Assembly: GCA_028820695.1 (NCBI GenBank)
Contig: JAPPIB010000054.1
Coordinates: 1 to 64,000 of the forward strand
Reading direction: 5' to 3'
Source: Acidiferrobacterales bacterium
GTDB lineage: Bacteria; Pseudomonadota; Gammaproteobacteria; Arenicellales; JAJDZL01
DNA length: 64,000 bases
The translations under genes and the position numbers were made by a program. The notes under the pieces were generated by a model that saw nothing but the letters and a program-made list of their open reading frames with translations, was not told where the DNA came from and did not search any database. Shown piece after piece: positions 27,293 to 37,299 of the stretch (position 1 is its first letter; each line of letters starts with the position of its first letter).

Positions 27293-28606
27293 TCAGGCCA
27301 GGCTTTCGATTCTGATTCTGGTAATGGACTCTCGCACCGATTCCAATGACTCCAACTGTGCGATTGCACGCAGCATGTTTGACTCCACGGTTTCCTGGGT
27401 GATGATCACGACCGGAAGAACGTCCTCATGAGCACCGGTTCCTTTCTGTAGAATCGACTCAATACTGATTCCCTGATCACCAAGAATCCTGGTCACTTCA
27501 GCGAGCACGCCTGCCTGATTGTCGACAGTCAGGCGCAGATAGTTTGCTGTTGAGAAGTCATCAATGGACAGCATCGGCAACGGCGTGATGGAATTGGGTT
27601 GGAATGCGAGATGCGGAACACGATTCTCCGGGTCACTGGTCATCACACGGACCACATCGACAAGATCAGCAACCACTGCGGAAGCGGTCGGCTCAGCCCC
27701 TGCTCCAGCTCCGTAAAACAAAGTTCTGCCAACCGCGTCACCAGTGACCAGGATTGCATTCATGACCCCATTGACATTGGCAATCAGTCGACGATTGGAG
27801 ACAAGTGCAGGATGAACTCTGGTTTCCACGCCATTCTCACCTCGTTTTGCAATTGCCAATGGCTTGATGCTGAATCCAAGCTCATCCGCGTAAGCGATAT
27901 CGTCGTAGGTGATGGACTCAATTCCGATCCGGTGTACATCACGAATCTCCTGCAAGGGTACACCGAAAGCGATGGATGCCAGTATGATCAGCTTGTGAAC
28001 TGCATCGATTCCGGAAACGTCAAAAGTCGGGTCTGCTTCCGCATAACCCAGTCTCTGAGCATCATCAAGCATTTCATTGAAAGAACAGTGTTTTTCCTTC
28101 ATTCCTGTCAGGATATAGTTACTCGTTCCATTGATGATTCCAATCAGTGATTCAATCCGATTGCCGGCAAGACCTTCCCGAATTGCCTTGATGATCGAGA
28201 TCCCGCCTCCGACAGCAGCTTCGAATGCAATGACGAGTGATTGATTCTGTGCTGTCTGGAACAGTTCCTTTCCTCGCACCGCGAGCAATTCCTTGTTCGC
28301 CGTGACGACATGCTTGCCATTGCGCAGTGCCTGGGTAACGTAGTCGTGTGCCGGCTCTACACCACCGATCAGCTCAACGACAATGTCGATGTCCGCAGAC
28401 TCCAATATTCGACCCGGGTCGTCGGTCAACGCCACTGTGTCCACAATGGGGTCTCTTGATTTGTTGAGATCATTGACCGCGCACATGGCAACTTCTATTT
28501 CGCGTCCGGCGCGACGTGATATTTCCTGTGAATTGCGTCGGAGGACAGTCAGCGTACCGCATCCGACAGTGCCCAAACCGATTATTCCAATTTTGACTGG
28601 TTTCAT
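27293..28606 (-). CDS. hom: Homoserine dehydrogenase
   Basis: A 437-residue monofunctional enzyme that reduces aspartate semialdehyde to homoserine for Thr, Met and Ile synthesis. The NAD(P)-binding motif is IGLGTVGCGTL at residues 9-19, with TANKELLA, the catalytic-domain signature GYAEADPTFDVSGIDAVHK, and a C-terminal ACT domain (NQAGVLAEVTRILGDQGISI) that allows threonine feedback. There is no aspartokinase domain, so this is Hom rather than ThrA. It is followed closely by recJ. Confidence 0.95.
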   Translation of the reverse strand: MKPVKIGIIGLGTVGCGTLTVLRRNSQEISRRAGREIEVAMCAVNDLNKSRDPIVDTVALTDDPGRILESADIDIVVELIGGVEPAHDYVTQALRNGKHVVTANKELLAVRGKELFQTAQNQSLVIAFEAAVGGGISIIKAIREGLAGNRIESLIGIINGTSNYILTGMKEKHCSFNEMLDDAQRLGYAEADPTFDVSGIDAVHKLIILASIAFGVPLQEIRDVHRIGIESITYDDIAYADELGFSIKPLAIAKRGENGVETRVHPALVSNRRLIANVNGVMNAILVTGDAVGRTLFYGAGAGAEPTASAVVADLVDVVRVMTSDPENRVPHLAFQPNSITPLPMLSIDDFSTANYLRLTVDNQAGVLAEVTRILGDQGISIESILQKGTGAHEDVLPVVIITQETVESNMLRAIAQLESLESVRESITRIRIESLA

Positions 28607-28694
28607 CGAAGTTAAATCAAATCGTGAATATTTGGAAAAGATAGATTCATGAAACTGCTATATTTGTTGCTCCAACCAGCTCTCACAACCTGTT

Positions 28695-29066
28695 ATGGAA
28701 CTTAGCAGATCAGACTTACCCGGGGCTAACCTGATCAAACAATACACATCCGGCGAGTTTCTTGTAAACGGTGTATTGTATACACAGAGCATCATTGTGA
28801 CGGCTGATAATGTCCTGACCGACTGGGCACCAAGGACTGTCAGTGAACTGGATGTCCCGGATTTCGAAAGATTTGCCAGATTCGATGCGGAAATCGTCAT
28901 TCTCGGGACCGGGCGGGAACTTGTTTTCCCTGATCTGAAATTGCTGCAGCCTCTCATTGATCAACGATGCGGCTATGAAATCATGAATTCCCGAGCCGCA
29001 TGCAACACTTTCAATATTCTGATCGGAGATGATCGGAAAGTCATTGCCGCCTTACTGTCAGGATAA
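28695..29066 (+). CDS. Mth938/NDUFAF3-like domain protein
   Basis: A 123-residue protein of the Mth938 domain family (DUF498), related to mitochondrial NDUFAF3. It shows GEFLVNGVLYTQSIIV, the conserved EIVILGTGRELVFPD strand-loop and NSRAACNTFNILIGDDRKV at the C-terminus. No catalytic residues are established; bacterial members are often near sec or nuo-type genes, which is not the case here. Divergent from hom. The start ATG at 28695 matches the family N-terminus. Confidence 0.85.
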   Translation: MELSRSDLPGANLIKQYTSGEFLVNGVLYTQSIIVTADNVLTDWAPRTVSELDVPDFERFARFDAEIVILGTGRELVFPDLKLLQPLIDQRCGYEIMNSRAACNTFNILIGDDRKVIAALLSG

Positions 29067-29266
29067 AGACCGGATCCATTCAGGGGAATGGCTATGGTCG
29101 CAGCCGCGGCGTATGACGGTCGGTATTCCCATATTGGCCGGCAGATCAGACGAACTTCCGAGAAGCAGTCACTGCATCGAGTGAGAATCGCAGTTCGCGT
29201 GGATTTATCGGACTGCGCGTGAAATGAGTTGCGTGGTCGGAACTGCGCGAAACTCAGCGTGCGGCA

Positions 29267-30070
29267 TCAACCCTTGGGCAGATAATGCGTCGGGTCGACA
29301 GGTGTACCATTCTTTCTTATCTCAAAATGGAGTTTGACTCTATCTGCGTCAGTACTCCCCATTTCCGCTATTTTCTGACCCTGGGCAACGGTTTCGCCCT
29401 CCTTGACGATTACCCGCGAGTTATGTGCATAGACGCTGAGGAACTGTGGCGAGTGCTTGACGATGATAATTCTGCCGTAACCGATCAGTCCGGTGCCGGA
29501 GTAGACCACTTTCCCATCAGCGCTTGCCTTGACCGGAGCACCGCTGTCCCCCGCAATCTGAATCCCATTTTGTCGGGTTGACTTGGAGAAACTGCTGATA
29601 ATGTCACCCTGGGCTGGCCAAATCCATTCAGACGGACCTGACGTCACGGTCGGTACGGTTTTTGGAGGCGAAGCGTGTTTGCTGCTTGTACTCTCGGTCG
29701 TTGATACCGGCTGCGGCGGAGGATCTTCAACGGCTTGTTGATACCCTGAGAACTCTTTGCCCTCTGGCGGATAGAGCTTGATCTCCTGACCTGGATAGAT
29801 CGTCTGTTCAGGATCGGCCATGCCGTTCCAATCCGCCACGTCGCGATAATCATATCCAGCAGCAAAGGAAATCGAATACAGGTTGTCGCCTGCCTGTACA
29901 ATCGAAGTTCTGCCCGTATAGGTTGTATCGGCCGCGGACTGCGTGACCTGGATGTTCATGTTGATTATGGGCGTGCTCCCATCGTTCTTCACGGACCCGC
30001 AACCACTTGCGACGAGCGCGGCGCCGGTCAGAAGAAACAACCCCAGTTTATTGTAGTGTCCAGTAAACAA
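29267..30070 (-). CDS. NlpD-like LysM/M23 lipoprotein (probably an amidase activator)
   Basis: About 267 residues. A lipoprotein signal (LFLLTGAALVASGCGS, lipobox Cys near residue 25) is followed by a LysM domain (TSIVQAGDNLYSISFAAGYD, then EQTIYPGQEIKLYPP), a proline-rich linker and a LytM/M23 domain. In the M23 part the first zinc motif HxxxD is replaced by QNGIQIAG, while YAHNS and LHFEIRKNG remain, so it probably cannot hydrolyse peptidoglycan and instead activates amidases, as NlpD does. The start is uncertain: the frame opens at a TTG (30070) inside the preceding gene without a clear Shine-Dalgarno. It follows a YqaA-type gene as nlpD does elsewhere, though surE and pcm are missing. Confidence 0.82.
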   Translation of the reverse strand: MFTGHYNKLGLFLLTGAALVASGCGSVKNDGSTPIINMNIQVTQSAADTTYTGRTSIVQAGDNLYSISFAAGYDYRDVADWNGMADPEQTIYPGQEIKLYPPEGKEFSGYQQAVEDPPPQPVSTTESTSSKHASPPKTVPTVTSGPSEWIWPAQGDIISSFSKSTRQNGIQIAGDSGAPVKASADGKVVYSGTGLIGYGRIIIVKHSPQFLSVYAHNSRVIVKEGETVAQGQKIAEMGSTDADRVKLHFEIRKNGTPVDPTHYLPKG

Positions 30071-30638
30071 TTAAGATCACAACCAATACTGTCAAAACCC
30101 ACCCTATCGGAGTGGCATATCTTCTCATTATGCTATGAACCGCATCACCAGCCCAATAGCAGATCAACGATACAGCGAAGAATCTAGCGCCGCGACCGAT
30201 GACAGAACCAATGACAAACGGAAGGATTGCCATCGCAAAGACTCCTGACGCTATTGTAAACACTTTGTAAGGAATCGGAAGAAAACCCGAAATCAGCACC
30301 ATCCAGATTCCATACTCTTCATACCAGGTGCCCAAGACTTGAAAGTATTCTTCCAAGCCATAGAGTTCCATCAACCATAATCCGACAGAATCGTAAAGAA
30401 AAATACCGATCAGATAACCTGCGAGACCTCCGAGAACCGAACTGATTGTAGTCAGCGCAGCGAAATACCATGCTCTCGACTTTTGTGCCAATACCATTGG
30501 AATCAGCAAAAAATCCGGAGGTATGGGCAAGATCACAGCTTCCGTGAAACTCAGCCCACCGAGATAGGCTGGGGCATGTCGGCTGGAAGCCAATTCGAGC
30601 GACCGGTCGTAAATTCGCTGCGAAAACTTCAACTTCAA
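30048..30638 (-). CDS. YqaA/DedA-family inner-membrane protein
   Basis: A 196-residue membrane protein of the YqaA branch of the SNARE-associated (DedA/VTT) family. It has SFTEAVILPIPPDFLLIPMV, GGLAGYLIGIFLYDSVG, LISGFLPIPYKVFTIASGV and RGARFFAVSLICYWAGD. These contain the re-entrant helices and the basic residue typical of DedA proteins, which affect membrane potential and lipid-carrier traffic. The TTG start at 30638 has AAGG five bases upstream. It lies 24 bases after the amidinotransferase and overlaps the start region of the NlpD-like gene, so the three form an operon. Confidence 0.86.
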   Translation of the reverse strand: MKLKFSQRIYDRSLELASSRHAPAYLGGLSFTEAVILPIPPDFLLIPMVLAQKSRAWYFAALTTISSVLGGLAGYLIGIFLYDSVGLWLMELYGLEEYFQVLGTWYEEYGIWMVLISGFLPIPYKVFTIASGVFAMAILPFVIGSVIGRGARFFAVSLICYWAGDAVHSIMRRYATPIGWVLTVLVVILIVYWTLQ

Positions 30639-30662
30639 TCAACCTTGAACTTCATTTGCTGC

Positions 30663-31793
30663 CTAACTGCGTATCTGGGTTCCCGGTACCTGATTTGGAA
30701 AATAATCCACACACTCGCCTACCCGGCGGACGTCTGCAGTTGCGCAATGCAACCCGCCCCCAAATGCATAGGCGTATCTGAAAGGGATCGGTATCACCTC
30801 GAACCCCAACGAATCCAATTGTTCCGCCTGATTGACTTCTGAGTCTTCTACGCAGACCGTCTTGTGATCCAGTATCAGGACATTCATTGACAACCAGACG
30901 CTGGAGTAGCAAAGCGCAGGCGGCTTGTCGTGCGCCGGTAACGCAGCATCAACAATTTCCCAGTCATTGGCCTCGAATATTTTCCGTTGATCCTCAGGCA
31001 GTTTGCGAACCGGATTGTTGATGATCAGTCCGGGCCGCAATGGAACAAACGTTGCATCAATATGAATCGGGTTCGGGTCATCAGGAAAATTGATACAGTG
31101 AACTCTGTGATCGGGGAAATGTCGCTGAAGCCATTGTGCCGCCTTTCGGTTGGTGGTGACACCATGTTGACAGAACAAGTCCTTGCCGAGACGCAACACA
31201 TCCGCCGCATCAAACAGTGGCTCGTGTTCAGTGGTGACAAAATCCAACCGCCGAGTCTTGTCCAAGAGCACATCGTATGTTGCATCCTGAAAGTAATCCG
31301 TCTGGTATGCTTCATCAGTGAGTCTCGGGCGAGGTGCCTGCTCCCACTTGAACAACGGGTCCTCATCGAAGTAACGTAGCATCAGTGGGTGATATGCAAG
31401 ATATTCAAAGTACCTGCATCTCATCATCATGGCCGCGCTGAGAATCTCTCGTCCCACTGTCAGCAGAACATCTCGGGGCGGCATACAGCCAAAAAGTGTT
31501 CTTGTTGAGAAATCCGGCGTGTGGGCTGTCTGATTCCATTGGAGCGGGGTTGGACGGTCTACCCGAATCCCCCGAGAACTGAGAACATGTGCAAAATAGT
31601 CCAGCTCTTGTGCAGCTTTTTCGACCGTATCGAGCGGCCTGGGACCCCAAATGCCCCACATATCACTGTTCTTGTCGATTTTTGCTTCCAGGGCTGGTTC
31701 CCATGCTGGAATACAGGTGTTCTCAGCCCTGCCGACGATAATGTGTTTCAGCGGATCAAAGTCATTCCAGGAGGAGACTACTGTTTTGGTCAT
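30663..31793 (-). CDS. Amidinotransferase (arginine:glycine amidinotransferase-like)
   Basis: About 376 residues of the AGAT/StrB family, which moves the amidino group of arginine to an amine acceptor. The triad is visible: Asp in HEPLFDAADVLR, His in PIHIDATFVPLRPGLIINN and the nucleophile Cys in GGGLHCATADVRR. In vertebrate AGAT the acceptor is glycine (product guanidinoacetate); in Streptomyces it is an inosamine phosphate; cyanobacterial and proteobacterial relatives use other acceptors. The ATG at 31793 has AAGGGA eight bases upstream. It heads a run with YqaA- and NlpD-like genes; this grouping gives no hint of the acceptor. A ureohydrolase of guanidino type lies at 2911. Confidence 0.85.
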   Translation of the reverse strand: MTKTVVSSWNDFDPLKHIIVGRAENTCIPAWEPALEAKIDKNSDMWGIWGPRPLDTVEKAAQELDYFAHVLSSRGIRVDRPTPLQWNQTAHTPDFSTRTLFGCMPPRDVLLTVGREILSAAMMMRCRYFEYLAYHPLMLRYFDEDPLFKWEQAPRPRLTDEAYQTDYFQDATYDVLLDKTRRLDFVTTEHEPLFDAADVLRLGKDLFCQHGVTTNRKAAQWLQRHFPDHRVHCINFPDDPNPIHIDATFVPLRPGLIINNPVRKLPEDQRKIFEANDWEIVDAALPAHDKPPALCYSSVWLSMNVLILDHKTVCVEDSEVNQAEQLDSLGFEVIPIPFRYAYAFGGGLHCATADVRRVGECVDYFPNQVPGTQIRS

Positions 31794-31847
31794 CAAAGGA
31801 TCCCTTGTTCAAGGCAGATATAGGAAAAATCTCCAGTTTCATTTGAA

Positions 31848-32286
<439 letters not shown>

Positions 32287-32322
32287 GGACGAAATGCGTC
32301 ATTATCAAATGCAAACCTGATA

Positions 32323-32640
32323 CTATTCGCCGGAATCGGTGGGAAATGAGTAATTTGCGACACGTCGTCGTAGATTGTTGCTCGCTCTGAATGTGACAAC
32401 CCAGCGTTCTGTAATGGTGACTGCATCCTTGGTCCTTGGATTGCGACCGGGTCTCGGAAACTTATGGCGTATCCCATAACTTCCAAATCCGGAAAGTTTC
32501 ACTTCCTCGTGTCTTTCCAGTGTGGCGCGAATCTGCTCGAAGAAATTCTCGACAAATTCTTTGGATTCTCGTTGATTCAATCCAAGATGCTCGTGGATTT
32601 CCGCAACCAGATCCGATTTTACAATTACACTATCTCCCAT
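32323..32640 (-). CDS. ihfA: Integration host factor alpha subunit
   Basis: A 105-residue HU-family protein. It has KSDLVAEIHEHLGLNQRESK, VKLSGFGSYGIRHKFPRPGR and the DNA-bending arm NPRTKDAVTITERWVVTFRA. IHF alpha has the intercalating Pro in GRNP, seen here. It begins four bases after pheT, the conserved gammaproteobacterial arrangement. The partner ihfB is not in the window. Confidence 0.93.
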   Translation of the reverse strand: MGDSVIVKSDLVAEIHEHLGLNQRESKEFVENFFEQIRATLERHEEVKLSGFGSYGIRHKFPRPGRNPRTKDAVTITERWVVTFRASNNLRRRVANYSFPTDSGE

Positions 32641-32644
32641 CTGA

Positions 32645-35020
32645 TCATTCCGCCTGTTCTCTTAACTGTGCACCGAACTTCGCATTCAATGTACTCAGGA
32701 TCGACTTTAAACTGGCATTGACTTCGTTGTCAGTCAATGTCTGCTCGTGAGATCGAAATGTCAATCGATATGCGACGCTCTTGGAATTTGTATCAATGCC
32801 TTGTCCACAATATACATCAAAAAGCGTGATGTTTTCCAGATACGGCTGATCGCATCTGTCGATTTCATCTGAAATATCTGCAACTGGAATGTCGGCGCCC
32901 ACCACGATCGAAATATCCCGCACCAAGGGTGGAAAGCGAGAAATCGAACTATACTGATTCAGACGCCTGTGTCCGATCACATCAAGTTCAAGTTCAAATA
33001 CAAAAACTTTATCTTCTTCGTTGATTTCATTAAATATATCTGGATGAATTTGTCCTATGGAACCACATTTTCGCTGATTGTGGTAGATGCTGGCACTGCA
33101 TCCCGGGTGGAGACCTTCGTTCGGTTGCGCCCTGATTTCGAATTGATCCGTCTTTCCTGTCAGGTCCAAGATTGAAAACAGGTCGCCCTTGATATCGAAA
33201 AAGTCAATCATGCGCTCGTCCAAGCCCCACTGCTGAGGATTCGCCATTCCATAACAAAGACCGCCGATCATATCGACTTCCTGATCAGGCAGAAACACCC
33301 GGCCGACTTCATATAGGCGGATACGGTCCTTGTTTCGACGGTAGTTTTCCAAAAATGCGCCCAATAGCCCCGGCCAAAGACTGGTTCGCATTGCTGACAT
33401 GTTTTCAGACAGCGGATTTGCCAGTAACTTCGCACGGTATTCCGGTTTGAACTTACCTTGGAGATCAGGATCAACGAAACTATAGGTGATCGCTTCGAAG
33501 TAGCCCTGACCATGCATCGTTTCCCTGATGGACTGCTCGGTTATGGTTGTTTCACGTACACTGCCCGACGTGTGTATCCCGACATGCATCGTGCTTGGAA
33601 TCTGGTCATAGCCGTATATCCTGGCAACTTCCTCAATCTGATCATGTTCCAATTCCAAATCAAATCTATAGTCGGGCGGTACAACTTCCCAGCTATTGTC
33701 CAGCGTTGTCACGCGATCGTTGACAGATCGCAGGATCGATTCGATTCGTTCTTCGGGAATCGTCACACCGAGAATGCGTTCGATTCGGGACTTGCGTACC
33801 GTGCAGGACTGCTTTTTGGGAACATATTGTTTGCTGGTCACTTCCTGAAGGGGCCCTGCAACACCACCTGTAACTTCCAGTATCAATTGTGTTGCACGCT
33901 GCATTGCCTCCGCCTGCTGCAGCGGATGAACACCTCGCTCAAATCGATGTGAGGCATCGGTATGTTTGCCGAATCGAGATACCGAGCGTCGAACTGCGAG
34001 TGGAGAAAAGAATGCCGCCTCTAGGAAAACATTCCTGGTTTCGGGACGAATACCACTCGATTCACCTCCCATTACACCTGCCAGGCCGTTCGGTCCGTCT
34101 CGGTCGGCAATGAGCAATATCCCATCACCCAGATCAATTTCATCTCCATCGAGAAGCGTGAGTCTTTCCCCTGCTTTGGAACGTCGGACGATGATTCCCG
34201 AAGAGTCGAAAATATCAGTATCGAACGCATGCATCGGCTGACCCAGTTCCATCATGACATAGTTTGTGATGTCAACAATCGGATGGATGCAGCGCAAGCC
34301 GATGCGCTCCAGCCGAGTTGCCATCCAGTCCGGTGTTCTGGCTTCGGAATTGATATTCTCGATCACTCGTCCGCAATAATTGGGGCAGTCTTCCGGGTCG
34401 AGCACGGTGACCGGGATTGAGGTTGAGGTTTGTGCTGCAACGGACTGAACTGGCGTCGATTCGAGCTGCTGATTGGCAATGATCGCGACTTCCCTGGCGA
34501 CACCCCGGATACTCAGGCAATCCGCTCGGTTCGGGGTCAGTTCGATATCCATAATGGTGTCCGGCAAATTCAGGTACCGGTTCAATGAGCAACCGACTGG
34601 AGCGGTTGAATCCAGTTCCATCAACGTATCGAACATTGTCCCCAGTCCGAGTTCACCGGCTGAACAGAGCATTCCAGATGATGTCTCGCCATGAATGGAC
34701 CGTGAATCAATTACGATCTCCCCGACTTTGCTTCCCACCGGAGCGATCGGGTATTTCGCACCCTCTTTCACAACCGGCGCGCCGCAGACAACCTGAATCT
34801 CGCGGTCTCCTCCGGCATCCACCATGCACACTGCAAGGTGATTGCGGGTTGGATGCGGTCTGATTGCATGAACTGATCCGACGACCACCCGGTCATCACA
34901 GTCCGTTACCGAGGTGACTGTGCCCACTTCGAGTCCAGCCATTGTCAGCCGGCCCGATAATTCCGCATTGCTCAGATTGAAGTCAACCCATTTCCCGAGC
35001 CAGTTGGTGGAGACGATCAT
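32645..35020 (-). CDS. pheT: Phenylalanyl-tRNA synthetase beta subunit
   Basis: A 791-residue beta subunit with all usual parts: an N-terminal tRNA-binding domain (VVVGSVHAIRPHPTRNHLAV), B3/B4 editing domain, B5 domain and catalytic-like core, then a C-terminal FDX-ACB domain (NQYSSISRFPPLVRDISIVV). It forms an alpha2-beta2 enzyme with PheS. It starts 22 bases after the pheS stop. Confidence 0.96.
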   Translation of the reverse strand: MIVSTNWLGKWVDFNLSNAELSGRLTMAGLEVGTVTSVTDCDDRVVVGSVHAIRPHPTRNHLAVCMVDAGGDREIQVVCGAPVVKEGAKYPIAPVGSKVGEIVIDSRSIHGETSSGMLCSAGELGLGTMFDTLMELDSTAPVGCSLNRYLNLPDTIMDIELTPNRADCLSIRGVAREVAIIANQQLESTPVQSVAAQTSTSIPVTVLDPEDCPNYCGRVIENINSEARTPDWMATRLERIGLRCIHPIVDITNYVMMELGQPMHAFDTDIFDSSGIIVRRSKAGERLTLLDGDEIDLGDGILLIADRDGPNGLAGVMGGESSGIRPETRNVFLEAAFFSPLAVRRSVSRFGKHTDASHRFERGVHPLQQAEAMQRATQLILEVTGGVAGPLQEVTSKQYVPKKQSCTVRKSRIERILGVTIPEERIESILRSVNDRVTTLDNSWEVVPPDYRFDLELEHDQIEEVARIYGYDQIPSTMHVGIHTSGSVRETTITEQSIRETMHGQGYFEAITYSFVDPDLQGKFKPEYRAKLLANPLSENMSAMRTSLWPGLLGAFLENYRRNKDRIRLYEVGRVFLPDQEVDMIGGLCYGMANPQQWGLDERMIDFFDIKGDLFSILDLTGKTDQFEIRAQPNEGLHPGCSASIYHNQRKCGSIGQIHPDIFNEINEEDKVFVFELELDVIGHRRLNQYSSISRFPPLVRDISIVVGADIPVADISDEIDRCDQPYLENITLFDVYCGQGIDTNSKSVAYRLTFRSHEQTLTDNEVNASLKSILSTLNAKFGAQLREQAE

Positions 35021-35042
35021 CGACTACGGATCTCCATCTGAC

Positions 35043-36077
35043 TTATTGGAACTGGCCCAGCATTTCCAGATCATTTTTGAAAAAGAACCGAAGGTCATCG
35101 ACACCGTATCGGAGCATGGTGAATCGCTCCACGCCCAATCCGAACGCGTATCCCGCATAGCGTTCGGCATCAATTTCAACATTTGAGTATAAGGCCGGAT
35201 GCACCATGCCACAGCCGAGCACCTCCAGCCAGCCACTTTTCTTGCAGACATTGCATCCATCGCTTTCACAAAATACACAACTGATATCGACTTCTGCGGA
35301 AGGTTCTGTAAACGGAAAGTAGGATGGACGAAAACGCAGTTTCAGGTTCTGTTCGAAGAATTCCTGAACGAAGAATTCCAATATGCCCTTGAGGTCTGCG
35401 AATGTTGTTGATTCGTCTACTACCAGTCCTTCAAGCTGATGGAACATGGGTGTGTGAGTGATATCCGAATCACAGCGATATACCCGGCCGGGTGCTACGA
35501 CCCGAATCGGCGGGCTATTGTTCTCCATATACCGTATCTGAACCGGAGATGTGTGGGTACGCAACAGCAGGTCGTCATGAAAGTAAAACGTATCCTGCAT
35601 CGCGCGGGCTGGATGTTCCGCAGGGATGTTCAAAGCCTCGAAGTTATGGTAGTCGTCCTCGATTTCAGGACCGACCGCGATGTCGAACCCGGCTCTGGAG
35701 AAAATTTCTTGCATCCGGAACATTGTCCTGGAGAGCGGGTGCGGACCGCCGGTCGCGTTTCTTCGCCCTGGCAAGGTGACATCAATCTTTTCGCTGGCGA
35801 GGCGCGCAAGTCTGATTTGCTTGCGCAGATGTTCGCGTTTATCTTCGAGACTCGACTGCAGCTGGTTTCTTGCGTCCGACAGTTTCTTTCCGGCAGCAGG
35901 TCTGTCCTCATCGGGAAGTTTACCGATGGATTTGATCAACGTTGTGATCCGTCCTTTCTTCCCGAAGTATTCGACCCGAAGCGCTTCAAGCGCTTCAAGC
36001 GAATCGGCTGACTGGATTTTGGTTTTCGCCTCAGCTACAACAGTATCCAGCTGTGAATATGCCTCCATTTCCGGCAT
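35043..36077 (-). CDS. pheS: Phenylalanyl-tRNA synthetase alpha subunit
   Basis: A 344-residue class II synthetase subunit that forms Phe-AMP. An N-terminal coiled coil (about residues 10-90) precedes the core, with [14 protein letters not shown], motif 2 [11 protein letters not shown] and motif 3 [19 protein letters not shown]. The start ATG at 36077 is used; another in-frame ATG three codons on is possible. The coding run continues into pheT. Confidence 0.96.
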   Translation of the reverse strand: MPEMEAYSQLDTVVAEAKTKIQSADSLEALEALRVEYFGKKGRITTLIKSIGKLPDEDRPAAGKKLSDARNQLQSSLEDKREHLRKQIRLARLASEKIDVTLPGRRNATGGPHPLSRTMFRMQEIFSRAGFDIAVGPEIEDDYHNFEALNIPAEHPARAMQDTFYFHDDLLLRTHTSPVQIRYMENNSPPIRVVAPGRVYRCDSDITHTPMFHQLEGLVVDESTTFADLKGILEFFVQEFFEQNLKLRFRPSYFPFTEPSAEVDISCVFCESDGCNVCKKSGWLEVLGCGMVHPALYSNVEIDAERYAGYAFGLGVERFTMLRYGVDDLRFFFKNDLEMLGQFQ

Positions 36078-36155
36078 CGCCCAGATACGTTAGCGAGCAA
36101 TCAGGTGCTGATGTGTGGGTTGTGTGGGTTGGACAGATAGAGCTGCGAATACGTT

Positions 36156-36518
36156 TTAAGCGCTGCTTAACTCAACCTTCGCCTTCTCAGCGAGTCTGGA
36201 AAAGGTCTCGCTGTCATGGACAGCGATGGAAGCGAGGGATTTGCGATCGAGCTCGATGCTGGCCAGTGACAACCCTCGCATGAAACTGCTGTAGTTCATG
36301 CCACATTCGCGAGCGGCTGCGTTGATGCGCATGATCCAAAGAGATCTGAAATCCCTTTTCTTGCGTCGACGATCGCGATATGCATATTGTCCGGCCTTGA
36401 TAACAGCCTGCTTGGCAACGCGAAACACATTCTTTCGGGCTCCTCGATAGCCTTTCGCCTGTTTCAATACTTTCTTGTGCCGCGCTCTTGCGGTCACACT
36501 GCGTTTTACCCTTGGCAT
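36156..36518 (-). CDS. rplT: 50S ribosomal protein L20
   Basis: A 120-residue protein beginning [20 protein letters not shown] with the C-terminal [19 protein letters not shown] typical of L20. It binds 23S rRNA early in assembly and in E. coli also represses its own operon. It lies 14 bases after rpmI. Confidence 0.97.
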   Translation of the reverse strand: MPRVKRSVTARARHKKVLKQAKGYRGARKNVFRVAKQAVIKAGQYAYRDRRRKKRDFRSLWIMRINAAARECGMNYSSFMRGLSLASIELDRKSLASIAVHDSETFSRLAEKAKVELSSA

Positions 36519-36532
36519 TGCAAATTCCTCGT

Positions 36533-36730
36533 CTACGCGTAAGGCAACATTTTCTGAACTTTCGACGTATCGGCCGAATGCACGAGCGTACTCTTGCGCA
36601 AGCCGCGCTTACGTTTGGTTGACTTCTTGGTAAAGATATGGGAAGCGTGGGAGTGACCACGCTTGAATTTTCCGGTTGCAGTGCGCTTGAAGCGCTTCGC
36701 TGCCCCCTTGTTCGTTTTCATTTTAGGCAT
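36533..36730 (-). CDS. rpmI: 50S ribosomal protein L35
   Basis: A 65-residue basic protein: [20 protein letters not shown] at the start and [14 protein letters not shown] toward the end, as in all L35 proteins. It lies between infC and rplT and is preceded by a 27-base gap. Confidence 0.97.
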   Translation of the reverse strand: MPKMKTNKGAAKRFKRTATGKFKRGHSHASHIFTKKSTKRKRGLRKSTLVHSADTSKVQKMLPYA

Positions 36731-36757
36731 TGAAAAATCCTAAATAAGTTTATTCCA

Positions 36758-37276
36758 TCAGGTTCTCACAGGCGCCAGTAACATAATCATCTGTCGCCCT
36801 TCCAATACAGGCTCCTGCTCAACAACTGCCAGTTCCGCCAAGTCGTTTTTCACACGCTCAAGCATTTCAAGTCCCAACTTCGGATGTGTGACTTCCCGCC
36901 CGCGAAACCTCATCGTCACGCGAGTCTTGTTGCCCTCTTCCAGAAACTTTCTCAAGCGGTTCAGTTTGACATCGTAGTCACCAATATCCGTACCTGGACG
37001 GAATTTGATTTCCTTGACAACAATCTGTTTCTGTTTTCGTCTCGCATCGTGTTGTTTCTTGCTTGTCAGATATCTAAATTTTCCATAGTCCATGACCCGA
37101 CACACGGGTGGATTGGAAGTAGGTGAGATTTCAACAAGATCAAGGTCCGCTTCCAGTGCGTAGCTTTTTGCTTCGGCCAGAGGTACCACTCCGATCTGCT
37201 TGCCATCCTCACTGACCAATCGAACCGTTGTCGCTTCGATCTGCGAATTGATGCGGTGTAATTTGTCAGTAGCCGT
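36758..37276 (-). CDS. infC: Translation initiation factor IF-3 (probable ACG start)
   Basis: IF-3 binds the 30S subunit and rejects poor start codons. The conserved N-domain begins RINSQIEATTVRLVSEDGKQ, then LVEISPTSNPPVCRVMDYGK; the C-domain has VKEIKFRPGTDIGDYDVKLN and EGRQMIMLLAPVRT. The first standard start codon in frame (TTG at 37219) lies inside the N-domain after the conserved RIN segment, and a TAA stop lies at 37291-37289. Between them there is no ATG, GTG or TTG. AAGGAGG at 37290-37284 is followed seven bases later by ACG at 37276, giving a 172-residue protein. E. coli infC uses the rare AUU for autoregulation, so a rare start here fits the same logic. The exact start is an inference. 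Confidence 0.9.
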   Translation of the reverse strand, partial: TATDKLHRINSQIEATTVRLVSEDGKQIGVVPLAEAKSYALEADLDLVEISPTSNPPVCRVMDYGKFRYLTSKKQHDARRKQKQIVVKEIKFRPGTDIGDYDVKLNRLRKFLEEGNKTRVTMRFRGREVTHPKLGLEMLERVKNDLAELAVVEQEPVLEGRQMIMLLAPVRT

Positions 37277-37283
37277 TTCGTTG

Positions 37284-37290
37284 CCTCCTT
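37284..37290 (-). promoter_or_regulatory. Shine-Dalgarno that sets the infC start
   Basis: AAGGAGG on the minus strand, overlapping an in-frame TAA and located seven bases before the ACG at 37276. It lies 9 bases after the thrS stop codon, so thrS and infC are co-transcribed. Confidence 0.75.
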
Positions 37291-37299
37291 ATTTCAAAT

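Noticed and set aside
30319-30642. Alternative frame over the YqaA-type gene
   Set aside because: The YqaA frame has clear membrane helices and family motifs, whereas this frame has none.
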